The notes under the pieces: generated by a model
The model's input: the letters and a program-made list of their open reading frames with translations, nothing else
Database searches by the model: none
What the model was told of the DNA's origin: nothing
Position numbers and translations under genes: made by a program
Shown: positions 40,201-51,750 of the stretch, piece after piece
Layout of the letters: each line of letters begins with the position of its first letter
Position numbering within the stretch: the first letter of the stretch is position 1
Assembly (NCBI GenBank): GCA_024752435.1
Contig: CP103033.1
Location: forward strand, 682,001 to 746,000
DNA from: Allantophomopsis cytisporea
Lineage: Eukaryota; Ascomycota; Leotiomycetes; Phacidiales; Phacidiaceae
Direction of reading: 5' to 3'
DNA: 64,000 nucleotides

Positions 40201-43191
40201 ATGCCGCACTGATATTGCCTGGGATATTCAAGGGCAGGCAAGGTATAACATGAGATACGGAACATCGAAACATGCCGTGCCTGGACACACACTGTTTTGA
40301 GAACTTGATACGGCTGTTATTACTGCTATATCTATATCTCTGCTATAATATGATATTTCTGCAACGGAACATCTGTGCTTGGCGCCTGCAAAACGCTTCA
40401 ACATTCTCGGATATTGCAGATGACTTACATATGCTAGGCTCATACTTGTGAGTAATATATCTGCGCAAAGACAGCTGAGTAGTGTGCTACAAGGATATGG
40501 AGAGGGTGTGCTGTGTGTATGCTTCGGCGCGCATGTAAGCATCAAAAACATGCGAGCATATTGCAGTTTACGGACGAGAATTGCAAAATTCAGCTGTGCT
40601 TGGTACTTTTTACATCCATGTTTGGAGGCTATCTGATACTTATTTCACATGGGATATGAATGCCGAGGCTATCACGATTTTACTGAGTATTGTGTGATAA
40701 GTCCACACAGAAAAAGCAAATACGAGCTATGGTCGAATCTGCACTGATGTGCATACCATGAGCTATCGATTATACATCCTACTCCGTAGTGTTATACGGC
40801 GAGCGACGCAAATAAACGGGCGAATAATACGCATCAGGTTAGCAAGATTAGGTGCAGTAGCTCCCCAGAGACTGACCAGATTCTCCGAGAGGATTTTCGA
40901 GATTGTCAAGATTTTCAAGTGGCCCCGCTGTAGATCCAGTACATCAGCATAGCCGTGATGATCACGATTCCTTCGCGGACGTTGAGAGTGCTGTGAAGGA
41001 TCACAGAAATCTGGGCGGTGACGAACGAACATCCTGATCATGATATTTGGATCTGCTGAAATCAAGTCATATCGCCATGATTGAGGTCGGCTGGTGGGGT
41101 TGACAGGCTATTGCCATGAACTCGTTTTCCTAGTTCCTTGAGATATACACCAAGGAGGTCCTTGTATAGCGTGATTTTCAATAGACGATCTCCCTGAAAG
41201 CGTTATAGTACTAAAATCATGTCTCTGCGAAAAACCTTGAAGAGAATGTGTTCAATACGCGATTAGTGCGAGCTGCGATGATGCTTGATGTGTAAATCTG
41301 CCGAACTATGCTGCCCGTTGGGTCTAACCATGGCTTTCAAAGGATCTGGATATACGTACGCACTTCCAAGCTAGTTGGGCGTCTTCATCGCCGGCAACTA
41401 TAAGCGCTTCGGACAGCATTCCCTGCTTTGCGTCGTGGGATATCCTTCTTGCGGTATTGCATTCCGAGAGTTGTTTTAAATTCCTGTCTACTTCAACTAG
41501 TCATACATTGGATTATCAACACAACATGTTGTACATATGCACAATGCTGCTATAGGAATGAATTTCAAGAGTTTTCCGTTGCCTTGTGACTATGGTAGTG
41601 ATATGGTAGCAGCTACGATCGAAAGTTCACTCCACAACCGACCTTTTCTCCAGAAAAGTCTTGTATTGACGGCTCTTGGTCCTAGTAACGGCATATACGA
41701 ATGTGCATATCCATCAAATATATCATATGCCGTGTTGCATTCTTCGACTTAAGGAGTAATGGTAATAGCACTTGATGCAGAGTCGGCCACACTTACAAAC
41801 TATGAGCAAACTCGCCATTTTCCAGTAGCTAACTGTCTAAATAACAGTATGGTCATCTGCAGTCATCAGCTGTTGCTCTGACCTATCTAGGGATGTAATC
41901 TCAATGACCCTTCTCCATAACAGCGCTGGTGAAGCCTCTGAACAGCGACCGTGATTCTGTAAAAATAGTACCATATGCTGTTATTTCTATATGGGATCAA
42001 TGATATGTACGCGCCAGTGTCTATGCAGGAGTCTCCATCCGTATGCGTTTGCATCAAAGCCTGTGTCCCAGGTTCTGAGCACTGTGGGTCTTTCAAATGG
42101 AGAAGTACATTCGAAAGTGCTACCTATTCTACGGTTTCCTATTTTTATCATCAGAGACTATTAGGGTAATGGTTGCCAATACCAGAGAACTGCATCATGC
42201 GTAGCCTAGAAATGTTCATCCTGTCGTATATGTTCGAAGCTGAACCACAACAGACTACCTTGACTGGGTGCGTGACATGGCCAGTATAGTATGACCTTTC
42301 TGAACAAGCAGAATCCTGAGCGTTGAAATTCAGGAAACAGAGAATATGAAAAAAACGTTAATAGTTAAGTCAGCTTGAGGCATCATGTTTTAAGATCCCT
42401 TGGAAACACGCGTCAGTTCAAGTAAAAGGGGCATAGAATATCAGCCCTCGTAATATCTAGTTTGGCCGTCTTCGCAGATAAAAGATACCATATAATCTTG
42501 TACGTATGGATTTCGAGCCTCTACATGAATTCCTTTTTCCCTCACAGACATCCAAGACGATTGTCTATTATACCAATATGGTGCGTCGATCAATATAAGT
42601 CACTCTATGAGCAGAAAGCCGACATAGGTAATGACTACTGCAAAGCCTGGAGCCAGTTGGTCTTGCACACTGTTAGCGGAAGTAATCCATAAAAAATAAA
42701 ATAAAATTATGAGTTTCTTAAAGGTTAAAATAAACGTTTTCTTAGACTACAATAACATGCGGCTCTCCAGCATTCTATATCAACTTCTATTGATGCGTAG
42801 TATACGCATCTACAGATCCATGCAGGATTCATAAGTCTCTTTTTGAAAATAATATGATACCGCTTTTTGATGACTAGCAAAAGAGCACAATTATTTAATC
42901 CAGTTCTACTTGCTCCCGTACCGCTTCTATGTGCAAGTTTGCAATAAGATAGAGATACCCCTTTTCCCAACACAAGAAACTTGTGGACATTACAGCGCCG
43001 CCACTGTTCTCCGCATCGGAAAAACGGAACGAAAGAGGTAGAAATAATAATGAGAAATCGATGTGGCATCTCTTCTGGGCACATCAACGACAAAATCTGG
43101 TTTCTGCTAAAACAATACTGCTCCTTAGTGCTGAAGTCGCCACCTCGTCTCCCACCACCAAAATGGACATCAAAATCTTCAAAGTGCAAAA
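37244..43191. other. Gene desert between the C2H2 gene and the 5S gene
   Basis: About 5.9 kb with no supported protein gene. The first 500 bases are presumably the 3' untranslated region of the C2H2 gene, followed by AT-rich sequence. The longest frames (156 codons minus at 42725-43195; 118 codons plus at 39773-40129) have no motif. The first of these also runs into the 5S gene region. Confidence 0.35.
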
Positions 43192-43192
43192 A
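43188..43192 (-). terminator. Pol III T-run terminator of the 5S gene
   Basis: Five consecutive Ts on the minus strand begin with the last base of the 5S gene, as expected for RNA polymerase III termination. Confidence 0.75.
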
Positions 43193-43311
43193 CATACAAC
43201 AGTAGGGATTCGCTGGTGGTCACCCACCCAACTACTAGTCTACCGATCTGAGGTTTAAGTATGGCAGAGCGGACGGGATGCCCTGTTTGTCCTCAGTCTA
43301 TGGTCGTATGT
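43192..43311 (-). rRNA. 5S ribosomal RNA
   Basis: Read on the minus strand, the 120 bases begin ACATACGACCATAG and end CTACTGTTGTATGT, so the two ends pair as helix I. The middle contains the strongly conserved fungal 5S blocks AACAGGGCATCCCGTCCGCT and TAGTTGGGTGGGTGACCACC, followed by AGCGAATCCCT. Helix II bases differ from the common Neurospora form (CTGAGG with CCTCAG in place of GTGTGG with CCACAC) but still pair, so the gene is unlikely to be a pseudogene. Filamentous ascomycetes usually carry 5S genes dispersed and outside the rDNA, as here. Confidence 0.93.
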
Positions 43312-43717
43312 GTCAAGTTCTGCGCAATTGAAATAAATAATCTATGTTTTCAATACATCTGCTCCTGTGATATAATGCAACTATTATCAGACAATGTAAA
43401 TTTTCTGAGATATTACGCTGAAACAAGTTGTGGACCTTCACCTGCTGCCTGCAGCTATTTTGAACATGCTAGCCAGTTATCTCAGTCAAAAAGTAATGCA
43501 ATGTTTTCTAAGGGGTATTGAAGAAGTATTGTTCTCCTATTCAACTCCATAATTTCACTTGGAGCGCAATAATCAAGATTTCTATTCTCTTATCTAAACA
43601 TTTGATGTGGAATTAGTCTTTGGGAAATGAAATCAAGATCATAAATATACTTATGTTGTATGTGTGAGGATATAGTAACGCAAATAGGTTGCGAATAAGC
43701 TACAAGCTATTCACTTT
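43312..43717. other. Spacer between the 5S gene and the SGNH esterase gene
   Basis: Apart from the 5S upstream box, this AT-rich 400-base stretch shows nothing more than the probable 3' untranslated region of the esterase gene (minus strand). Confidence 0.4.
43331..43340 (-). promoter_or_regulatory. TATA-like box of the 5S gene
   Basis: TTATTTATTT lies at -29 to -20 from the 5S start on the minus strand. Neurospora 5S genes need a TATA-like element near -29, and this one matches in position and base content. Confidence 0.65.
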
Positions 43718-45152
43718 TCAATAAGTCTGCTGATCATTCCAGTACAACGTCTGACTCTGCACCTCCGGTCCCGTAGCGTATAATACCCAACGAAACAACA
43801 ATTTGATGTACTGAATCAAGTGACTGGCGATCTTTACATGCCCAACATCCGTAGGATGATATTGGGGTCCAATATCGTTATGCTGCAAAATACCCGTTGT
43901 ATTGAAGTAATGCACGAAAGGCGGCGTGTGTGAAACAGGGTTGGTAGTGTTCGAAGTCTGATTCCACCCAAGAGGATGCGAGAGATACGTGGGAGAGTTG
44001 AAGTAATCTGCTATGCTGATGATTTCATCAACGAAGGCGGAGCCTTGCTCGTAGGTGTTGCCGACTGCTGAAAACCCTATCCAAAGTGACTACGGTGTGT
44101 TAGCTCATCAACTTGAATCTAATAAATAAAACATAGGACGTAATCTCACAAGTAATACTATTTGCGCATCAGGCCAAACGCTATGAATACCCTCAATGAG
44201 CTCAGTGTATTGCTCAACAAATTGCGCGGATGTGACGTTATTATTTGCGTTGGCGTCATTCGTGCCGAGGTTGACAACGACAATATCTGCTGCAGCGTGT
44301 TTTCTGAAATCCCACGGTTCTGGTTCGTCACCCCATATCTCAATAGCTCTGTAACTTGTATCGGAAGTATAGAACCATTGGTAAGACTGACCCCTCAAAT
44401 TGCCGTAACATTGCTTGTCGTACAAGCAAATTCCAGGGTATGCTGTGATACTGTATTCAGTATCACCCAGGCCAGCCCCTAGACCGTAGGAGTAGGATGC
44501 AAGACCTTCAAGTGTGGCATACTGGCCAGCTGATAGGGAGTCACCAATCACTTCGATCGTTCGAGAGTAATCTGGGATCTTGACTAAACTTTCACCTGGG
44601 GATACGGAGACAGAGGCTATCTGGACTCCATAGGCCCAGTTGGTAACCCGAAGCTCAAATATTGTTGGATTTGTTGTCGTTGTGTTATTAGTACCTGGAT
44701 TTGTAACAGGGTCAAGATTGACAAGCAAGTGTGTGGTGTTTGAAGTCACGTTTGTGAACAGCCAGTCTTCACCATCGATGCGATAACCCAAAAGTGTACC
44801 ATTTGACGTATATTGACCAAACTTAATGGCTACATGGTTTCCTGTAAAGCCGAACTTAAGACCAGGAGCGCTGATGTTTGAGTTAGCTTCAACAGATTCG
44901 CTATTGGGAAATGTGAAAGGGCATGTGATTTGAATCTTAAACTTACGACCACCATGATATAAACTTGCTATCCCATCGTCCTTTGTAAGAGAGTTCTGTA
45001 GCATTAGGGGGATACGTCCTCCAGGACCGAACAGCAGGGTCTATTTGCGTGTCTGTATAGTTGGTAATTCTGACCTGACCATTTTGCAGAATTGTAGCAG
45101 TTGTCAGTCCTAAAAGAGCTCCAAGGGCTGAGAATGGTGAAAAGACCTTCAT
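43718..45152 (-). CDS. Secreted SGNH/GDSL esterase (carbohydrate-esterase-like)
   Basis: This is a predicted extracellular acylhydrolase, likely acting on acetyl esters of plant or wall polysaccharides. Three exons (44947-45152, 44150-44870, 43718-44089) encode 432 residues. A signal peptide covers about 1-20 (MKVFSPFSALGALLGLTTAT). A beta-rich N-terminal domain is followed by the SGNH fold: nucleophile motif EVIGDSLSAGQ (Ser about 180), block III VVNLGTNDAN (Asn about 269-273) and block V QYHPTDVGHVKIA (His about 387). The two-domain layout resembles CE2-type esterases. The aspartate usually three residues before the catalytic histidine is absent, as in CE2 enzymes that use a Ser-His dyad. 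Several NxT/NxS sites fit a secreted glycoprotein. The family is firm and the substrate is inferred. Confidence 0.88.
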
Positions 45153-46854
45153 CTTGATGGTGAACAAAAATTCAGTAGTGGATGATGGATAGAACCAGAA
45201 CACAAAACATGCCCACAATGAAACATCTATACTTATATAATTCTAATTGTCCAGTAGTATAATTGCAGAACTGAGTGAGCGAATCGTACTCTATTCTCGA
45301 TAAATACTTTGATATGATTGATCAACACTCTTCCAGCAGACTTCAAAAATTCTTTCCTGTCCCTGAATCGATGGTCAGAAGCACATATTAATTCCATGCG
45401 ATTAGCGGGGTTCCCAGACCCCACTGTAAACAATGAGGGGAACTATGCAGCTTATTGATTATGATTTACCCGGCGAGAAGTTCGGCACCTCCATTTGTTG
45501 CAAGACACAGATAGGATGATGTGGAAAACAAGTAAGAGGCTCAAAGAAGGCCAAGAGATCTTGTTTGAGTTCTACGGAGATCCTTTGATACTTCGCTGAT
45601 GAGCTTGTCCCTAATATGCTACATAGATGAAGAGTTAGTCTGCAGGGATCGTGGAGGGTTTCAACCTAAAATGCGGAGATATACTTACCTTCCACTTCCG
45701 TTCTCTTTTTTAATCCGGAGGGAGCATCTCCGCTTTTTAAAGAACATCATGTGACTACAGTCAACTGGTGAACCCGTCGGAATTGATACCGGGATATTTC
45801 TGATGATATGTATGTAATTTCCAAGATCAGATTGGGATGATACAAGTTCAGAGTCGAACGTGGGTATCTAATTCAGTGACTATGCAGTCTTGTTAAATCG
45901 CCAATGACACCTACTGGATGCCAGAGGTGCCTGTACGGTTCTGTGATGTTCTTCCTTTGATACTTTCTTTACACAATGGTGGAGTCTTTATTATTATTAT
46001 TATTGTTATTCTTAGACTCGAGGAGAGAGAACAGGTCTTGTAGCGTATAAAATGGTGAAGTGCTTATCTTTTTGACTGTATACGAACTGACGCTGCTTCA
46101 AAAAGTGGGGAGACGATGCTTATCGTCAATCCATTCTCGGCCACTGTGTTGGAGCAACATCTTTCCCTCAAAGTCGTAGATAACGAACCTCCAGACACAA
46201 AGAGATATGGCTGCATTTATAAACACAGCGCATAGATAATTGGTCGTTAATCTCGAATGATCGGGTAAGAGTTGTAGAATTCCACTATTCGCTTTTCGTA
46301 ATAGACTTCGAAGGAGGGTCACTGTTGATGCAAGGCAATTCTGATTTGAGGCTCACCAATATTTTTATTCCAGAGCACGCGACAACTTTCCGCATTTGGC
46401 AGTTGGATCGTGCAAAAGTCCAACGGCGTCACATCCATGGCAATCATTTCGCGCTGTTCCCCGTCAACTATCCAGCTGCTGCTTGATCAACTTGCGGCTC
46501 ACCCACTTAACATCCTATCAAAATGATAAGCCCATGGGTTGTGACGGCGGTGTGCGGCTACACGCCCAATCGTTAATCCAGATGCCTTTATCATTGCATC
46601 GGTGTCTTCCGACCATCCAGGTCCATGGTCTCGGCAATGTAAGGTACACAATGTATCTCCTACTTTGTATTTACATAACTTCGCTTGAGTAATGCCTGTC
46701 AACAGGCTTCTCTATCTCGAGCAGGTCCTCATTCAAAAGCTCCATAAGAACAAAGGTTCCGGGTTTTTTTGGGATATTTTTTCAGTACCGTATCTTCGTC
46801 TTCTCTTGCTGTGGGGTTTGCTCTGCCAATTCAATTCCGTCAGCTTTCTTTGCT
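45153..46854. promoter_or_regulatory. Divergent intergenic region, SGNH esterase and SurE-like gene
   Basis: This 1.7 kb stretch is flanked by two secreted-enzyme genes that point away from each other, so it contains both promoters. A TATTATTATTATTATT-type stretch lies at about 45990-46010. No open frame here has support. Confidence 0.4.
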
Positions 46855-48115
46855 ATGCGCTTCTCCAGATGTACCTCGGTCCTTGCGGCCTCTGCCTTCA
46901 CTGTACCTACTGTCAATGGACTGAATATCCTGATTTCGGTATGAGAATCTCTGTTCATTCATCAAACCAAAGTCTCATCTTGAAATTACCAGTCCTGTTC
47001 TCTTGTATGCTGATTACTGAATTTAATGATAGAATGACGATGGCTTTGGTACTGCAAACATTCGTGAAATGTACAAAGCCATCAGAGCGTACGGTCATGA
47101 TGTCTGGATTGTAGCGTCAAGTTCGAACCAGAGCGGCAAGGGTGGAACAGCTGTCTATACAACTGAGCGCAATCTCACCGCTGATACCGAGTTTGGGATT
47201 GTGAAAGCTGGACAGCCGTCCCTTGGCCCAGATCCAATCGATAGCCACATTTGGTACTACAACGGCACACCTTCAGCAGCCGTCCAAGTCGGTCTCGACT
47301 TCGTTCTGCCCCGATATGCCAACTTCACCACCCCGGATCTAGTGATGGCTGGTCCAAACTACGGCACCAACCTTGGAGGCTATGTTTACACTCTCTCGGG
47401 CACAATGGGCGCTACATACCTTGCAATAAACAGAGGTATTCCCGCGATATCTTTCTCTGGAGCTTATAGTCATCAAACTCCATATTACGAAGTCAACACA
47501 ACTACGGCTGCTGGCTTGAAAGACCCTGCTACGATTATGGGGGAACTTGCCGCGGATCTTGTTCAATCCATGATTGGGAACGCCAATGGTAGTCAGTTGC
47601 TTCCAACGGCTTATGGGCTGAACGTTAACTTCCCATACATTACATCCTTTACAAACGACAGCTGCGTGGACCCTCCATTCATCCATACTCGTCTTACGGG
47701 TGGAGCAGATACTGATGTTGCTGTCTACGACGAGGAAACTGGTCTTTTCGATTGGGGAAATATTGTCTCTGCAGGAGCAAACACTTGCATCAATGGTGAT
47801 TGCTCATTGCCAGGCGAGACCACCGTTCTTGCGAGCGGCTGTAAATCTTCTGTTTCTGTGTTTACTGTCGATTATGATGCCCCGACTTGCTCTGGCTCCC
47901 AGGGTGTTCGTGCTTCCCTCGGTTCTATTGTTCAATATCAGAATGCGACGAACCTTGTTGGAGGTCTTAACGGTACCGCAAATGGTACTGCATCTACGAC
48001 TGGATCGGGTGCTAAACCATCAGTATCGTCATATGTGTCTGGTACGGCAGCCAGCATCACATTTAACTTGGCGCTTGGTGTTGCAGGACTGCTTGTTGCA
48101 GCAATGGCGATCTAA
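46855..48115 (+). CDS. Secreted SurE-like acid phosphatase/nucleotidase, GPI-anchored
   Basis: The SurE family comprises metal-dependent phosphatases acting on nucleoside monophosphates and other phosphoesters. Two exons (46855-46938, 47033-48115) give 388 residues. The first is a signal peptide (MRFSRCTSVLAASAFTVPTVNG) running into NILIS. The second opens with NDDGFGTANIREM, so the metal-binding Asp-Asp pair is at residues 30-31. Other family motifs are SSSNQSGKGG (about 57-66) and DLVMAGPNYGTNLGG. The C-terminus has a Ser/Thr/Gly-rich stalk and ends in a hydrophobic run (ITFNLALGVAGLLVAAMAI) without a charged tail, a GPI-anchor signal. The enzyme would therefore sit at the plasma membrane or wall. 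The start at 46855 is chosen because it restores the signal peptide and the conserved LNILISNDDG junction. Confidence 0.9.
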
Positions 48116-48229
48116 ACTCTAGGACTATCAATAGCCTTATTATAATTGAAGAGATATCTATACTTGAAATGCAGTCCTGAATACAATGAATTCAATGTAT
48201 ATTGTATTTATAAGGAAGTCCATGAGTTA

Positions 48230-49949
48230 CTAGAGATCACAGTGATAACTGCTCAGGGAGTCGGTATCTCCTTCGCCATCGTAATATGCCTGCTCAGGAT
48301 ACGGACAAAGAAGTCTGTGGATGACAGGGCCAACGTCTCCAAGACTCGTGGAGTTCAAGTATTCTGGAGCCTTTCCCAGCTCCACCCAATCAACCATTGC
48401 ATCAAAGATCCCGCCAGGACGACCCCCTGCACCCTGAAGGCAATGACCAAGCCCTGGGGATTGGAACAATCTGTAAAAGTCACGAATGTCTGGGTCTTCA
48501 GCAGCAACAAGATTGTAATAGTGCTCGGTACCCTTTGGGGGAATTATGGTATCGGCCTTTCAGTAATCAGTATCATTATTTAAAGCGATCACGTCTGTAT
48601 CTTACCAAGCCATGGTAAGTAAGGATTTTCCCGCCCGCTTTGCGGAAGCTGGAGAGATCGGGATCGCCAGTTCCAAAGATGGATGAATATTGCTGAACTG
48701 ACTGATGAATTATATGATCGAAATCTTCATGTGTTATGTTGGCGATGTTGAACAATTCGTCCTTCTGGACCAGAATACTTATCCAGTCACTAGAAAGAGA
48801 TGTGGGACCTCCAGTACATATCCCATCGCTTGAACATATCGTCCTCGCTATACCAGTTAGCTTGGCCCCCTTCTCTAACCCATACCACAAGAACGATCCA
48901 TCTGATTTACGAGGTCCCTCCCACGTAGCATTGACCACAATAGCAGCACCCATTGAGATTTGCATATCAAGCCCCGTATCCGCGCAGTTAAAGGTTGTAT
49001 TGACCATAGTGAAAGGATTAAACGTGCACAAGGCAGGATTCAAGATGATCTCATCGATAACACCATCAAGAGCATCACAAGCTGAAATAGCTCCAGCTGT
49101 TATAGCATCTAGCTCACAAGTATGCGGGTATTCTCCAAGTTGATTCATGACAAACTGAGGCCAATAAGCGCTGGCAAGAAACCGGTCAGCGTAGATAGCC
49201 GGCGCAGCAGCGACGATGCCATCGTATGCCTTTGGATATCGCTGTGCAAGCATCATACCTTGCCGGCCACCCTGAGAGCACCCACTAAAGTATGAATAAT
49301 TTGGAGCTTGTCCATAGAAGCTTTGCGAAAGATCCTTGGCAATAGCGGCTGAGTCGTTGAGACTCACCGAACCAAAGTCCTGTAGTGCGTACAAATTGAC
49401 GTTCCCAGGACTCAAAAGTGCCCAGTCAACCAGGGCTGCCGATTCCGAATGGCCCCCGTCTGTCGTCACGGCCAAATAACCTTCTCCTACCGCTCCGATC
49501 ATCGACATCTCTGATTGCTTCAATCCTAATCCTGCTGCCCATCCGCCGCCACCAATACCTTGCATCCGTCCATTCCAGGAGCTGATTGGGAGGTACACTT
49601 CTACGTTCACGGTATCGCCCTCTCCAGGATGTGTGTATGCTATCGTCACATTGCAAAAGTCAACGTTTGTCACGTTGACGGCCTCGTGGTTCATGTAATA
49701 GTATCCCGGTATGTATTTGGAGTAATTGGCCACCAGGTTGGATTCAATAGATAGAATCTCTGCACCGTAAATTTGTGGCGGAGGAAAATGCTGGATAGTA
49801 CATGTCGCACTCAGCTGCGAGGCTGTCGTGAGTGTGATGGGTATTTGATGAGACATGAGTCTGACAACAGTGCTGAGTCTGGGAGTAATTATCTGATTCT
49901 GGAGCCACAGATTCCTTGGATTCGAATTTGTAGCCTTGCGATGCTTCAC
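48230..49949 (-). CDS. Tannase/feruloyl esterase family protein
   Basis: This is an alpha/beta hydrolase of the fungal tannase and feruloyl esterase family, which release gallic or ferulic acid from plant polyphenol and hemicellulose esters. Two exons, 48606-49949 and 48230-48556, give about 565 residues from the furthest ATG. Motifs in order: PQIYGAEILSIESNLV, the oxyanion region GRMQGIGGGGWAAG, nucleophile GCSQGGRQGMMLAQRYP, acid HGLADTIIPP (spanning the intron) and SPGLGHCLQGAGG with the catalytic His. The Cys before the Ser and the Cys after the His form the family's CS-D-HC disulfide. The start is unsure: 49949 or 49856 (MSHQIPITL). Neither gives a strong signal peptide, although the family is secreted, so a further 5' exon may be missing. 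It converges on the SurE-like gene with only 114 bases between stop codons. Confidence 0.88.
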
Positions 49950-50201
49950 GGGTCGTCTGACTTGATATGGTTTTCATCTATTTGGACTCCGCTGCATAGT
50001 ATTTTCTTGCTCTCTAGAGAATACTGTTCTCGGAGTCAACTACGATGACTAAACGCGTATTTTAGCATTCATGGCCATGTCCAATGAACGGCCTCAGGTA
50101 TTTGTGGTAAATTGTTGTATGTAGCCTATTAGCGAGTACGCATATCAAGGAGCAACACGAGATACGCGTATAGAGAGGTCTCGTCCGACGTCGCGAATTC
50201 C

Positions 50202-51750
50202 TCAATAATATGTCTTTGAATAGTCACGAGGGTGGCTAGAGATATGGTAATATGGATTACTACTTAGTGGAATAGTATGTATGTGTACAATATCAATCTT
50301 AAAGACGCCGCCTTCTGTCAAAACTGGACTGTATGTATGCAAAAATTGCCAAGTGTATAGATCATTATTCTGGGGCACCATTCTTCTGCTAAAAGTAAAG
50401 TTGCCAGTCCAATTATTACTAAAAGCTCCAGGCGGAAGAAAAAACAAATTTCTAAGAGTTCCAAAGATGACGAATGCACGGCATAAAACATAAATAAAAG
50501 TCGTAGGAAGCACCAAAAGGACCAAGTTAATCTCAACTAAACGAGAAGTTCGACTGAGATCAAAGAACGCAAACCTCATTCGAGCCAATGATCGGTCATC
50601 GAGACTACCATGAGAATTCGACAAGGACGCACATAAACTCATTGTGAAAAGGAGGGATGGGGTCCCAACCATCACCATCATACTTACTTTCCACATCGTT
50701 GCCACAAGGACTGTTGAGAATACATAATTCCACGCAATGCAATGGATGGCACCATATGCCACACCGCAGAAGCCCAGTAATCTTATTAGAGAAAAGGGAT
50801 TATATGCTCTTCGCACAAAGATGACCCGAAACGAAACCCATGGTAAAGATTTATCTGGAACAGCAACAGATTGATTGACGTTGACCGAATAAAACCACGA
50901 CTGAAAATCCGGATTGCCAAGCTTGGTTAGCATGGCCATCTCCAAGACGGCTGGCATACGATATGCACTGATTCTATGAGCTGTACTAACTCCTTGAGGT
51001 TGTCTCCAGTAAGACAGGTATAAGATCAAGCTGACTGAAGAGAATCCGAGTGTAAATATCTTTAGTTGTGAGATGGATAACTCATAATTTAGCAGCCAAT
51101 AAAATCAGCTACCCGCCATGATACCTGTATGATAGCCATAAATCTTGCCACAGAGTCTCTAATTGCAAGACTTTCGAGATCATCTATTGACAAGTCTAGT
51201 AGCTTCCTGACTAGCCTTATGTACCGATCCCAGACCAATTAGCTTGGACAAAGGAGGCAGGTTTTCTTCGAAAGGTTCCAGGGCAGCCCCGAAGATGTCC
51301 TGAACAGCATGTATGGGATAGACTGAGAGTGCCTTGGAGGGTTTGGATTATGATATAACGTCATTGTCAAGTCTTGGTGTATATAACTACTGAGGTCGAG
51401 TATGAAGCATCCCATGTTGGCATAATAGCAATCAGTCTTATTCCGCTCAATATCATCGGCCGGGATCTTCATTATAACTCCAGTAAGTTGATTGACGGTC
51501 TATTAGAACTTCCCTAGTGCTACCATGAGGATAGGCTCAGAGCAAGCTGTAGTGACTGCCATGAGTAAGGCTTACTCTCTCGAGTCAAGCACCAGGTACC
51601 AGAGACTTCTGGATGGTCCTTTCAGAGATGGTCGATTAACAAGGACATTTGTGTATTGCATGTTCCAAGTGCAAAGTAAAATGATAGAGACAGTTCTAGA
51701 AAATTGACCGCGTCGATCTGGTATCTGGCCCCCAAACAATGTTGGTCTAT
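50202..51750 (-). pseudogene. Decayed fungal polytopic membrane protein (RG...CTW family)
   Basis: Pieces of one fungal multi-pass membrane family appear in the right order but in different frames. From the 5' side: PDRRGQFSRTV then LLCTWNMQYTNV (about 51620-51735, cf. the family's P-x-x-RGT...CTWT-x-x-H-x-N-x-P); then in another frame EPILMVALGKF; then YYANMGCFILDL (from 51472). An in-frame TAA follows at 51239-51241, then IRDSVARFMAIIQVSWRVAD with a frame change near 51089. The final frame (to 50202) reads LLNYELSISQLKIFTL, then YLSYWRQPQ, AYGAIHCIAWNYVFST and YVLCRAFVIFGTLRNLFFLPP. The TAA and the frame changes have no nearby introns that would remove them. The start and 5' part are lost. 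The family has no known function. An alternative is sequencing error or an unusual splice pattern. Confidence 0.65.

Noticed and set aside
42725..43195. 156-codon minus-strand open frame
   Set aside because: It starts at the end of the 5S gene and has no motif; antisense frames over it are also open.
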